In this document: positions 37,063 to 44,789 of the stretch, piece by piece
Position numbering within the stretch: position 1 is the stretch's first letter
How the letters are laid out: each line of letters starts with the position of its first letter
NCBI RefSeq assembly: GCF_017888565.1
Contig: NZ_JAGHFX010000010.1
Coordinates: forward strand, 16,312-80,311
DNA from: Clostridium sp.
Lineage (GTDB): Bacteria > Bacillota > Clostridia > Clostridiales > Clostridiaceae
DNA: 64,000 nucleotides
Direction of reading: 5' to 3'
The notes under the pieces: model-generated
Told to the model about the DNA's origin: nothing
Database searches by the model: none
Seen by the model: only the letters and a program-made list of their open reading frames with translations
Made by a program: the position numbers and the translations under genes

Positions 37063-38436
37063 TTATAATTTCGATAATGGGTTTGAATTTACAGCATCTC
37101 TTAAAATTTCTTCATCAACGTGAGTGTATATTTGGGTTGTAGATATATTTTCATGACCTAGAATGCTTTGTAAACTTCTAATATCAACATTTCCATGCTT
37201 ATACATTAGCGTAGCAGCTGTATGTCTTAATTTGTGAGGAGTATATTTCTCATTACTTAATCCTGAATTAAATATATGTTTTTTAACAAGTAATTCAACC
37301 GTTCTTTTATTAATAGGTTTAAAACGGGAGGAAAGTAGTAAGTATTCTTTATCCTCAGGTGTACATTTAGATGTATCTCTAACAGCTAAATAATTATCAA
37401 TTGCTTTTAAGCAAGCTTCATTTAAATAAACAGTTCTTTCTTTATCTCCCTTACCGATTATAGTTAAAGTATCACCTTTAATTTTATCTAATTTAATGCT
37501 ACAAAGTTCTGATAAACGCATCCCGCAATTTAAAAATAAAGTTAAAATACAATAATCTCTGTAATAATTCTTATTATCTTTATCTAATGAACTAAGTAAA
37601 TTCACACTTTCATCTAAAGATAAATAAACAGGATGCCTTTTATTTATCTTTGGTGATTCTAACTCCAGAGTAGGGTTATCATCTATAATTTTTGCTTTTC
37701 CATTAAGAAACTTAAAATAAGATTTAAGTGCAGCAACTTTCCTAGCTCTTGCATAACTTCCATTTTCCCTTTGTTTTTCTGCAAAAGATAAAAAAGCATA
37801 TAAATCAGTTAGTTTTATTTTCCTGATAAATGAATTATCAATATCTCTAATATCTATTTCAGAAAACTCTAAAGAATCATCGGTAATAAGTCCTTTGTAT
37901 ATTTTTAAAAATCTGAAGAATAAAGTTAAATCTATTTCATATCCCTTAATAGTGTTAGGAGATTTCCCCTTAATTGTTTCTAGATAATTAAGAAAATCTA
38001 TAACTGATTCTGGCAAATTTTTAATTTGAACTTGCTCAATACCATACTTACTTTGTATTGAATTTGCGTTTAAATTCGAATTTCCGACAGAATTCAATTC
38101 TAAATTTACTTTAGAATTCTTTTTATTTATCTTTTGAGCCTTTTTAATGCTGCGATTTATCCCAAGTTCTTTAAGCCAAATTTGAACATTTCTAACTCCA
38201 GTATCATAAATTTGTGCTATTTGAGAAGTTGATAATTTATGTACTTCAGCAAGTTTAAATAGATCTTCAATTATAAATTCATATCCACGTTCAGCATTTA
38301 AATTATAATAATTAGAATAAACTAAGTGAAGTTTTTTCTTATCTTTATTCGATAATTCTATACTTAAAAGTCTTTGAACATCGTTAGTATAACAAAAATC
38401 TTTATATTTGTATGTTTTCGTTCGTCCTGTAGACAT
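37063..38436 (-). CDS. Tyrosine recombinase/integrase with extra N-terminal HTH region
   Basis: A 457-residue site-specific recombinase. The C-terminal half has the full catalytic set: Arg in NCGMRLSELCSIKL (~305), HKLRHTAATLMY (~403-414), LGHENISTTQIYTHV with His (~431) and the nucleophile Tyr (~440). A core-binding domain precedes it (DFLNYLETIKGKSPNTIKGY). Unlike XerC/D (~300 residues), ~140 residues are added in front, with an HTH-like LSTSQIAQIYDTGVRNVQIW and a Lys/Asn-rich linker. It is chromosomal-looking, with no att repeats or phage genes adjacent. It may act in resolution or in a local mobile unit. Confidence 0.88.
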   Translation of the reverse strand: MSTGRTKTYKYKDFCYTNDVQRLLSIELSNKDKKKLHLVYSNYYNLNAERGYEFIIEDLFKLAEVHKLSTSQIAQIYDTGVRNVQIWLKELGINRSIKKAQKINKKNSKVNLELNSVGNSNLNANSIQSKYGIEQVQIKNLPESVIDFLNYLETIKGKSPNTIKGYEIDLTLFFRFLKIYKGLITDDSLEFSEIDIRDIDNSFIRKIKLTDLYAFLSFAEKQRENGSYARARKVAALKSYFKFLNGKAKIIDDNPTLELESPKINKRHPVYLSLDESVNLLSSLDKDNKNYYRDYCILTLFLNCGMRLSELCSIKLDKIKGDTLTIIGKGDKERTVYLNEACLKAIDNYLAVRDTSKCTPEDKEYLLLSSRFKPINKRTVELLVKKHIFNSGLSNEKYTPHKLRHTAATLMYKHGNVDIRSLQSILGHENISTTQIYTHVDEEILRDAVNSNPLSKL

Positions 38437-38448
38437 TTTTTCACCTCC

Positions 38449-38502
38449 AAAATCTCTCTAAAGCCTTGATTTTATTATATCACAGAGATTTTCAACTTAC
38501 AA
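38449..38502 (-). promoter_or_regulatory. Integrase promoter bracketed by an inverted repeat
   Basis: Minus strand: TTGTAA (38502-38497), 17 bases, TATAAT (38479-38474). AAAATCTCT (38449-38457) and AGAGATTTT (38484-38492) form a nine-base perfect inverted repeat enclosing the -10 box, suggesting autoregulation or a leader hairpin. Confidence 0.65.
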
Positions 38503-38903
38503 TATTACGAAATATAATAAATGTATATTTAGCGAAATAAATTTTAGGCTTTTTTATATTATTTTATTATATTTTCGAATACTTTTTACTTCAATTATGC
38601 TATTTTTATTTATATTAAGTATATTTATTTAAAAATACTTCTTTTATTTTAAATATGACAAATTTCATAATTAAATTTGTCTTTATATAAGTTATTCATA
38701 GATTTAACAGAACTTTAAATATAATTTTGCTATACATAAATTTTGCATAATTATATTCACAATCTTATTCACTGCATGTTATTAAATATGACTTTAATAA
38801 ATTCATTATTATGTTTATTTTTTAAATATTTAATAACAATATTAAACATATTAAACATTATGTAAAGTAATATTTCATAAACAATGCTTATGCATTGCTT
38901 AAT
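38503..38903. other. AT-rich spacer without recognisable gene
   Basis: No open frame with an SD on either strand. The only structure is AAGCAATGC/GCATTGTTT at 38880-38901, a weak terminator for the upstream DUF2828 gene. Several TTTAATAA and ATTAAACAT runs reflect base composition. Confidence 0.6.
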
Positions 38904-40355
38904 TCAAATAATTAAATCTTTATATTCAATATTATTAAATTTATCTATAATAATCTTAGAATTACTTATTTCCTTACTTTGAAGCAAATACTTCCATATA
39001 GAATTATTATATCCATTAATAATTGTAATATCTTCTTTATATTTTATTGAAAACTTCGGAGACAAATAATTCAAATTCCAAAATTTAATTTTAGGAACTT
39101 TAAATCCTAAATTTATCCATTTTTCATTAATCTCCTTAAAATCCATTAAATCAATATCTTCAGATTTATTATATATAAACATTATAGATTTAGGAATTGC
39201 TTCAGCTTTCAAATTTTTTTTAATGCTAGTAAATAGTAATAAATCTAAAGCTGAATATAAATCGATATTATAATTAATATTATTTTTTGATATTGTTTCT
39301 ATTTCTTCTATATAATTGCCTCCTGTTAATTTATTAAATTTAGAATTCTTTTTAAAAGACATATAATAGTTTTTAAAGCTGTTCGAATTCAATTTGTTGT
39401 ATAAAAGGATTGTTGCAATTAATACATCAAAGTATCTATTTTGATCTTTTGTAAACTCCCCTTCAATTCCATTAATTATTAAAGTATCTTCAAATGAGTT
39501 TATATCCTTTATAGTTATATCTATTAAATATTCTAAATTTTTGCTATACATATCTTCTATACTGTTTCTATTATAATTATTCAAATTATTTCTAATAGTT
39601 GAAATCATCTTCTCAAGAGATTCGAATATAAAAGTATTTTTATTATTTTGTAATTTAAATTTTTCATAGCTTACTTTATCATTTCTTAAAAATGCCTTTT
39701 GATATTTTCTTATATTTAATTTTGTAAGATTCTCATAATCTATTTTAGAATAATCTCTCCTACTTATATTGGTTTCTACTATATCTATCTTTTTTCTTAA
39801 ACTAGATAACAAACGTCTATATTCTTTAGGCGAATATCCAAGTAACCTTCTTGTTTTATTAGCAAGCCTTTTCGATTCTTTAGAAGAAGTATTTTCTGAC
39901 TTTAACCATTTAGCTAATGTAGATGGTTTGCTAGAATTAACATCTATTTGTAATTGGTTTTTAAATAAATCTATAACTTTATCTTCAACTTTCGTATTAA
40001 ATAAATAATATAAGTCATCCCATCTACCATACTTAGGAATTAAGGCTAAGTTATTTTCTATATAATTCGGGTGTTCAGTTCCTAAGTATCTTAAAATAAC
40101 CCTAAATATTCTTCTCTCCCCTAATCCATTTATCTTATCTCTAATAAAGAATAATAACTTAATGCTACATTTAGTTCCAGAGTAAAAAATCCTCCTAAAA
40201 CTTTCTATAATTTCTTCTTCAGGCGCATTTCTAAAATATGCTATATCATCTATAAATTCTTCTATTGCATTTATATTAACTTCTTCTTCTTCTTCCATAT
40301 CAATTTCCGAGACTTTATATAATTCTTCTCTTATTCTACTTAAAACACTAGACAT
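38904..40355 (-). CDS. DUF2828 (TROVE/vWA-like) protein with degenerate metal site
   Basis: A 483-residue protein. The N-terminal half has the DUF2828 helical-repeat motifs: GRWDDLYYLF, STLAKWLKSENTSSKESKRL, TRRLLGYSPKEYRRLLSSLR, YENLTKLNIRKYQKAFLR. These resemble the RNA-binding TROVE repeats. The C-terminal half should be a vWA domain with DxSxS; here the matching strand reads DTLIINGIEGEF, and the Thr loop is NINYNIDLYSALDLLL, so MIDAS residues are missing, while the closing PKIKFWNLNYLSP strand is kept. Biological role is unknown for the family. SD AGGAGG supports the start. Confidence 0.8.
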   Translation of the reverse strand: MSSVLSRIREELYKVSEIDMEEEEEVNINAIEEFIDDIAYFRNAPEEEIIESFRRIFYSGTKCSIKLLFFIRDKINGLGERRIFRVILRYLGTEHPNYIENNLALIPKYGRWDDLYYLFNTKVEDKVIDLFKNQLQIDVNSSKPSTLAKWLKSENTSSKESKRLANKTRRLLGYSPKEYRRLLSSLRKKIDIVETNISRRDYSKIDYENLTKLNIRKYQKAFLRNDKVSYEKFKLQNNKNTFIFESLEKMISTIRNNLNNYNRNSIEDMYSKNLEYLIDITIKDINSFEDTLIINGIEGEFTKDQNRYFDVLIATILLYNKLNSNSFKNYYMSFKKNSKFNKLTGGNYIEEIETISKNNINYNIDLYSALDLLLFTSIKKNLKAEAIPKSIMFIYNKSEDIDLMDFKEINEKWINLGFKVPKIKFWNLNYLSPKFSIKYKEDITIINGYNNSIWKYLLQSKEISNSKIIIDKFNNIEYKDLII

Positions 40356-40433
40356 TTTACCCTCCTAAAAATTAATACAAGACACGTTTATATAATAATT
40401 ATATCATATATTATAAATACATCATATCAATTT

Positions 40434-40487
40434 GCTGTTAGTGTCTTTTCAAGATACATAAATTATTACGCTGTTAGTATCTTTTCA
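40434..40487. repeat. Two 18-base direct repeats upstream of the DUF2828 gene
   Basis: GCTGTTAGTGTCTTTTCA (40434-40451) and GCTGTTAGTATCTTTTCA (40470-40487) differ by one base and start 36 bases apart. They lie 79-132 bases upstream of the start and just in front of TTGATA and TATAAT sequences, the position of activator sites. The rest of 40356-40633 is AT-rich. Confidence 0.65.
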
Positions 40488-40605
40488 TTATTATAATATT
40501 GTAAACATTATAAATTTAGAACAAGTTTATAATAAAAACACAACCATCTATAAGTTTTCTTTTTTACTTTATTTAATGTAATGTAAAATTTTATACTTTT
40601 CGACA

Positions 40606-40632
40606 AATAAAAAAAGTGCTGCTATAGCACCC
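40606..40632 (-). terminator. Terminator after the 61-residue protein gene
   Basis: Minus strand GTGCT-ATAGC-AGCAC followed by TTTTTTTATTTG. Confidence 0.7.
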
Positions 40633-40633
40633 C

Positions 40634-40819
40634 TTATGACTCAACAATTTTATTTATTAAATTATTTACAATTAACTCTGATTTAGAACTTCCTTTTTTA
40701 TTGAAGCATCTAACTTGCTTATAATCAATACCATTTAAATTTAGGTCTATGATATCTATTCTCTCTCCTTCATATACAACTGGATCCTTTTTTCCTTTTA
40801 AAAATATAGATACTTTCAT
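40634..40819 (-). CDS. Hypothetical 61-residue protein
   Basis: A small protein, MKVSIFLKGKKDPVVYEGE followed by two more short beta segments and a helix (SELIVNNLINKIVES). The pattern fits a compact beta-sheet domain without cysteine or membrane segment. AAGGAG precedes the ATG and its own terminator follows, so it is likely a real gene. No family recognised. Confidence 0.65.
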   Translation of the reverse strand: MKVSIFLKGKKDPVVYEGERIDIIDLNLNGIDYKQVRCFNKKGSSKSELIVNNLINKIVES

Positions 40820-40889
40820 AAATTTTCTCCTTATGTCAAATATATATTAACTATTTTATACAAAGTATAATCTTAATTAAATCTAATTA

Positions 40890-40938
40890 AAATAAAAAAA
40901 TATAGTGTTAAACTGTTTAATACAATAACACTATATTT
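40890..40938 (-). terminator. Terminator after the acetate transporter gene
   Basis: Minus strand AAATATAGTGTTA pairs with TAACACTATATTT and is followed by TTTTATTTT. Confidence 0.85.
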
Positions 40939-40957
40939 ATAATATCACATTTATTGC

Positions 40958-41566
40958 TTATTTAAAAATATTAAATGGTTTGCCTGTTGGTAAAAATACT
41001 TTACCAAAATGTTTATTTAAAACAGCTGCACCACTTCCATAAAATGAAAAGATTGCAATTGCAAGCTCTGCATAAGCAGCTAAACTATGAGCAAAATGAG
41101 GTATGATTCCAAATGAATTTAACATTAAACCTATAAATAAGAAGTCTATTAAAACAAAAATTATAAATAATACCTTATTAGTTTCCATTGCTCCAATTGT
41201 CATAAATAATGTAAATATTAAGTATGCTAAAAAGGCAAATCCTAATTGTTTTGTATCAGCTGCAGAAGCAAGTTTTTCTCCAAAAACTCCATTTTGTATA
41301 AGCCATGTCATTCCCATTGCATACCAGAAGAATGCATATGCTCCAAAAGCTGTAGCACCAAAAGTATTATTGTGTTTAAAATCATTTATACACGCTAATA
41401 ATTGAGCTGTAGCACCTAAGAATATAGCCCAAGGCAATACTAAAGATACCCCGTCTGTAAGTCCTAATTTTTGTGATGATGCAACCAATGTTATTACAGC
41501 TAGTCCAAATAATCCTATTGCTGAAGGATCAGCAACTAAAATTTTTACTTCTTTTGTTCCTTCCAT
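40958..41566 (-). CDS. Acetate uptake transporter (GPR1/FUN34/YaaH, SatP-like)
   Basis: A 202-residue, six-helix protein of the AceTr family. The N-terminal signature is ADPSAIGLFGLAVIT (NPAPLGL-type), followed by the Gln-rich helix FLGATAQLLACINDFKHNNT and GATAFGAYAFFWYAMG. Family members carry acetate or succinate, with protons, across the plasma membrane as hexameric channels. GGAGG precedes the start. Monocistronic. Confidence 0.92.
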   Translation of the reverse strand: MEGTKEVKILVADPSAIGLFGLAVITLVASSQKLGLTDGVSLVLPWAIFLGATAQLLACINDFKHNNTFGATAFGAYAFFWYAMGMTWLIQNGVFGEKLASAADTKQLGFAFLAYLIFTLFMTIGAMETNKVLFIIFVLIDFLFIGLMLNSFGIIPHFAHSLAAYAELAIAIFSFYGSGAAVLNKHFGKVFLPTGKPFNIFK

Positions 41567-41653
41567 AATTTCCTCCTATGTACTATATAAATCAACCTTT
41601 AAAAGAGTATCAAATATTTATAGTGTTGTCAATAAAGTTATTTTACCAAATAG

Positions 41654-42778
41654 CTAATATTTTATTTTAGATATATTTACATCCTCTACAAGATTAATAA
41701 AATTATACATTATCAAAATATCATCAAAACTATTGCTTTTAAAAAACTCATTGAAACTTCCAATAAAACCTCTTAAATCAACAACATATACTTCTTTATA
41801 ATTATTGACTAAATACTGAATAAATGAATTCCCAAAAGAATCTTTTAAAACCAATATTTTATTATTGTTAGAAGCATTATTATTCTGTATTATAGTTAAT
41901 CCATTATTTCCTCTTAAAAAAGCTGAATATTTGTCACTACTACTCCACTTCGACTCATCATTTATACTATCAACAGTCACTCCATCTATAGAAACATTTA
42001 AATTTGGAACATCATAATAAGTTATAAAATCACTTTCAGCATTAAAGTTTTTACTTTTTGAAAAGTAAGTTCCATAGAAATTATCAACTTCATGCTTATT
42101 AAAATTACTCATATCTACTAAACTTAAATTATTATTTTCAACAAATTCACTATATGCTAAATATGCTCCAAAAGATGTCCAGTGATGATCTGTTTTATAA
42201 TATATATACTTATCTCTATTTTCCTTCAAATTATCTGTTATTGATATTGTTTTTATATTATTATAATTATTTAAAGAATTATATATCTGATTTATATAAA
42301 ATTCTTGATCAACTAAATTAATTCCGTAGGGCAAATGATCCTTATATATAACATATGAACTCGGAATAATCATGAAATTCACGTTACTATTAGGAGTATT
42401 TTTTATAAAGCCTAAAAGTGACCCAATATTTTTCTTTAAATTTCCTTCATCTATTTTTTCATACTTTTCAAACAAAAAATTATTTTTTCCATAAATTATA
42501 TTATTATTTTCTATCTTACCTAGTAAATACTCACTTCTGGACTTCAAATCTATCCACTTATCCCTAAAGACAAATTGATCATTAATATATCTTTCATAAT
42601 CTTTAGAAAATCGTCCTTTAAGAAAATCATCAAAATAGAATATAGGCTTTTGAGCTAAAGATCTATTTTCAAAGTTAGAAAACTCTTTATCTTTATTGAA
42701 TATATCTAATATAGTAATAAATATAATTACAGTTAAGATAAATATACTAATTGGATATTTCATTATCTTTTTAATCAT
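41654..42778 (-). CDS. DHHW-family (AlgX/SGNH-like) cell-surface protein
   Basis: A 374-residue protein with one N-terminal membrane anchor (residues ~8-26) and an extracytoplasmic SGNH-like domain. The signature YYKTDHHWTSFGAYLAY gives the family its name (DHHW) and resembles the AlgJ/AlgX catalytic Asp-His; a Ser candidate is in LVLKDSFGNSFIQYL (DSFGN). It sits 12 bases after an MBOAT acyltransferase gene. By analogy with alginate acetylation, MBOAT passes acetyl across the membrane and this protein transfers it to a surface glycan. The glycan is unknown. Confidence 0.85.
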   Translation of the reverse strand: MIKKIMKYPISIFILTVIIFITILDIFNKDKEFSNFENRSLAQKPIFYFDDFLKGRFSKDYERYINDQFVFRDKWIDLKSRSEYLLGKIENNNIIYGKNNFLFEKYEKIDEGNLKKNIGSLLGFIKNTPNSNVNFMIIPSSYVIYKDHLPYGINLVDQEFYINQIYNSLNNYNNIKTISITDNLKENRDKYIYYKTDHHWTSFGAYLAYSEFVENNNLSLVDMSNFNKHEVDNFYGTYFSKSKNFNAESDFITYYDVPNLNVSIDGVTVDSINDESKWSSSDKYSAFLRGNNGLTIIQNNNASNNNKILVLKDSFGNSFIQYLVNNYKEVYVVDLRGFIGSFNEFFKSNSFDDILIMYNFINLVEDVNISKIKY

Positions 42779-42790
42779 ACTCTCCTCCTA

Positions 42791-44161
42791 TTAAAATCTA
42801 AAATATAAGAAAGGGTTGTAACTACTATCCACCAAATATGCTACAGATATTATAAAGAGCAAGACTATAACTATTGATCTAATTACTTTATTCATCTTAT
42901 TATATATCTTTAATATTATTGGAGTTGAAGAAATAATACACAATATAATAACTATAAAGTAGTTTCTAACATAATAGAACCAATCACTTCTAAAGTCCAT
43001 ACCAAACATCTTCTTTATATAAATACCTAATGTAGTAATATCAGTTATTGCAAATATACACCATCCTATAATTAAAAAGAATATAGTATATAAATGTGAG
43101 AAAATAACATATTTTTTTAGAACTTTTCCTAAGAATATTTTCTCTATATATATCAACACAAAGAAATATAATCCCCATAAAATAAATGTATATTCAGCAC
43201 CATGCCAAAAGCCAGTTAGAAACCAAACTATCAATAAATTAAAAAATATTCTCGTTTTATTTACTCTATTACCTCCTAAAGGAATATATAAATATTCCTT
43301 GAACCAGGAACCTAAAGTTATATGCCACCTTCTCCAAAACTCAGTTATACTCCTAGATATATATGGAAAATTAAAATTCATAGGAAAGTCAAATCCAATC
43401 ATTTTTCCAAGTCCTATAGCCATTGAGGAATATCCACTAAAGTCAAAATATATTTGAAATGAAAAAGATATTATACCAAGCCAAGTTAAAGGTGTTGATA
43501 TATTAATTAAATCTTTACTAGATATTTCAGACCAAAGCATTCCTATATTATTAGCTATTAATACTTTTTTTGATAATCCTATTATAAATTCCTCTAATCC
43601 CAATTCGAAATTGCTCATATTTATAGAGCGATTTTTTATCTCTTTATTTATATCACTATATTTTACTATAGGCCCTGCTATTAACTGGGGAAATAAAGAA
43701 ACGAAAGCTCCAAAATCTATTATATTTTTCTCTGCTTTAACTTTTCCTTTGTATACATCAATAGTATAAGATAAAGTTTGAAACGTATAAAAACTTATTC
43801 CAAGGGGTAAGGTTAAATTAATCTTATCTATCGAAGATTTAAATAGTAAGTTTATATTTTCTATAAAAAAGTTAGAGTATTTAAAATAAATTAAAATTCC
43901 TATATTAAAAACTATAGAAACTAATAATAAAACTTTGCACTTACTTTTATCTTCAAAATTCTTTTGAATTAATAGAGATACTGTATAATCAACAATAATA
44001 GATGAAATCATTATTGGAAAATATTTTGGTTCTCCAAATGAATAAAAAAACAAACTAAAAATAAGTATACATAGATTTTTATATCTATATGGAGTTATAT
44101 AATATACAGCTATAAATATAGGTAAAAATCTGAATATAAAAATTAGACTACTGAAAACCAT
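42791..44161 (-). CDS. MBOAT-family O-acyltransferase (AlgI/DltB-like)
   Basis: A 456-residue membrane protein with ~11 helices. The MBOAT core is SITEFWRRWHITLGSWFKEY, LYIPLGGNRVNK, and WFLTGFWHGAEYTFILWGLYF with the catalytic His. QLIAGPIVKYSDI and LGISFYTFQTLSYTIDVYKG are further AlgI landmarks. It moves acetyl groups across the membrane for O-acetylation of a surface polymer, together with the DHHW protein. An upstream lipoprotein of the DUF4358 family, often linked to such pairs, is separated by a hairpin. Confidence 0.92.
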   Translation of the reverse strand: MVFSSLIFIFRFLPIFIAVYYITPYRYKNLCILIFSLFFYSFGEPKYFPIMISSIIVDYTVSLLIQKNFEDKSKCKVLLLVSIVFNIGILIYFKYSNFFIENINLLFKSSIDKINLTLPLGISFYTFQTLSYTIDVYKGKVKAEKNIIDFGAFVSLFPQLIAGPIVKYSDINKEIKNRSINMSNFELGLEEFIIGLSKKVLIANNIGMLWSEISSKDLINISTPLTWLGIISFSFQIYFDFSGYSSMAIGLGKMIGFDFPMNFNFPYISRSITEFWRRWHITLGSWFKEYLYIPLGGNRVNKTRIFFNLLIVWFLTGFWHGAEYTFILWGLYFFVLIYIEKIFLGKVLKKYVIFSHLYTIFFLIIGWCIFAITDITTLGIYIKKMFGMDFRSDWFYYVRNYFIVIILCIISSTPIILKIYNKMNKVIRSIVIVLLFIISVAYLVDSSYNPFLYFRF

Positions 44162-44172
44162 AATAAATCCTT

Positions 44173-44212
44173 TCTAAAAAAGCTAGATAAGAATATTTTC
44201 CTATCTAGCTTT
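44173..44212 (-). terminator. Internal hairpin/terminator between lipoprotein and MBOAT genes
   Basis: Minus strand AAAGCTAGATA pairs with TATCTAGCTTT, followed by TTTAGAAAGG, where AAAGG is the MBOAT SD. A partial terminator would set a high lipoprotein-to-enzyme ratio. Confidence 0.7.
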
Positions 44213-44222
44213 AATTAAAATC

Positions 44223-44693
44223 TTATTCAAAACATTCATTTACAGCTTCCTCAGCTGCTTTAATATCCGCATTTACTAATAATATAACATAATTACCCTT
44301 TTCAGTAAGTATTGCTTTTTCTAATTTTTCCTTTTGATCTGGTAAATATGCATTATTTTTCTCAGTATCTAGCATACTTTGTAAAGTTGTTTTAACAGAT
44401 TCAATCTTACCATCCTTAGCTTTTACAACAGCTGCTACATCAGCAGAGTTCATTATCATTGCTTTAGTAATAGCATAATCTTCAACATCATCTAAGTTTA
44501 ATTTAGCTATATCAGTAGCCATTTGTTCATCATATTCTTGAGGCATTTGCATAGGCGCCTTTTCTTCAACCTTTGCCACTACATCCTTAGCAGTTAATCC
44601 TTCCTTTAATTCTACATTAGCACTTTTACTACCACATCCAACTAAAGCAAAAGATACTAATAGAACACTAAAACTTTTAATAAGTTTCTTCAT
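44223..44693 (-). CDS. DUF4358 lipoprotein
   Basis: A 156-residue lipoprotein: signal with lipobox LVGC (Cys at ~20), then a DUF4358 domain with YAITKAMIMNSADVAAVVKAKDG and the LQSMLDTEKNNAYLPDQKEK segment. Such proteins frequently accompany MBOAT/DHHW pairs and probably assist at the outer membrane face. SD AAGGAG. First gene of the module; promoter lies in 44700-44760. Confidence 0.82.
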   Translation of the reverse strand: MKKLIKSFSVLLVSFALVGCGSKSANVELKEGLTAKDVVAKVEEKAPMQMPQEYDEQMATDIAKLNLDDVEDYAITKAMIMNSADVAAVVKAKDGKIESVKTTLQSMLDTEKNNAYLPDQKEKLEKAILTEKGNYVILLVNADIKAAEEAVNECFE

Positions 44694-44789
44694 AATAATT
44701 TATCTCCTTTTCACATTATATTTGTGAGTTGCGTTACACAAAGATTATACTATAATTATTCAAAATGAGAAAGTCATTATTTCAAAATT

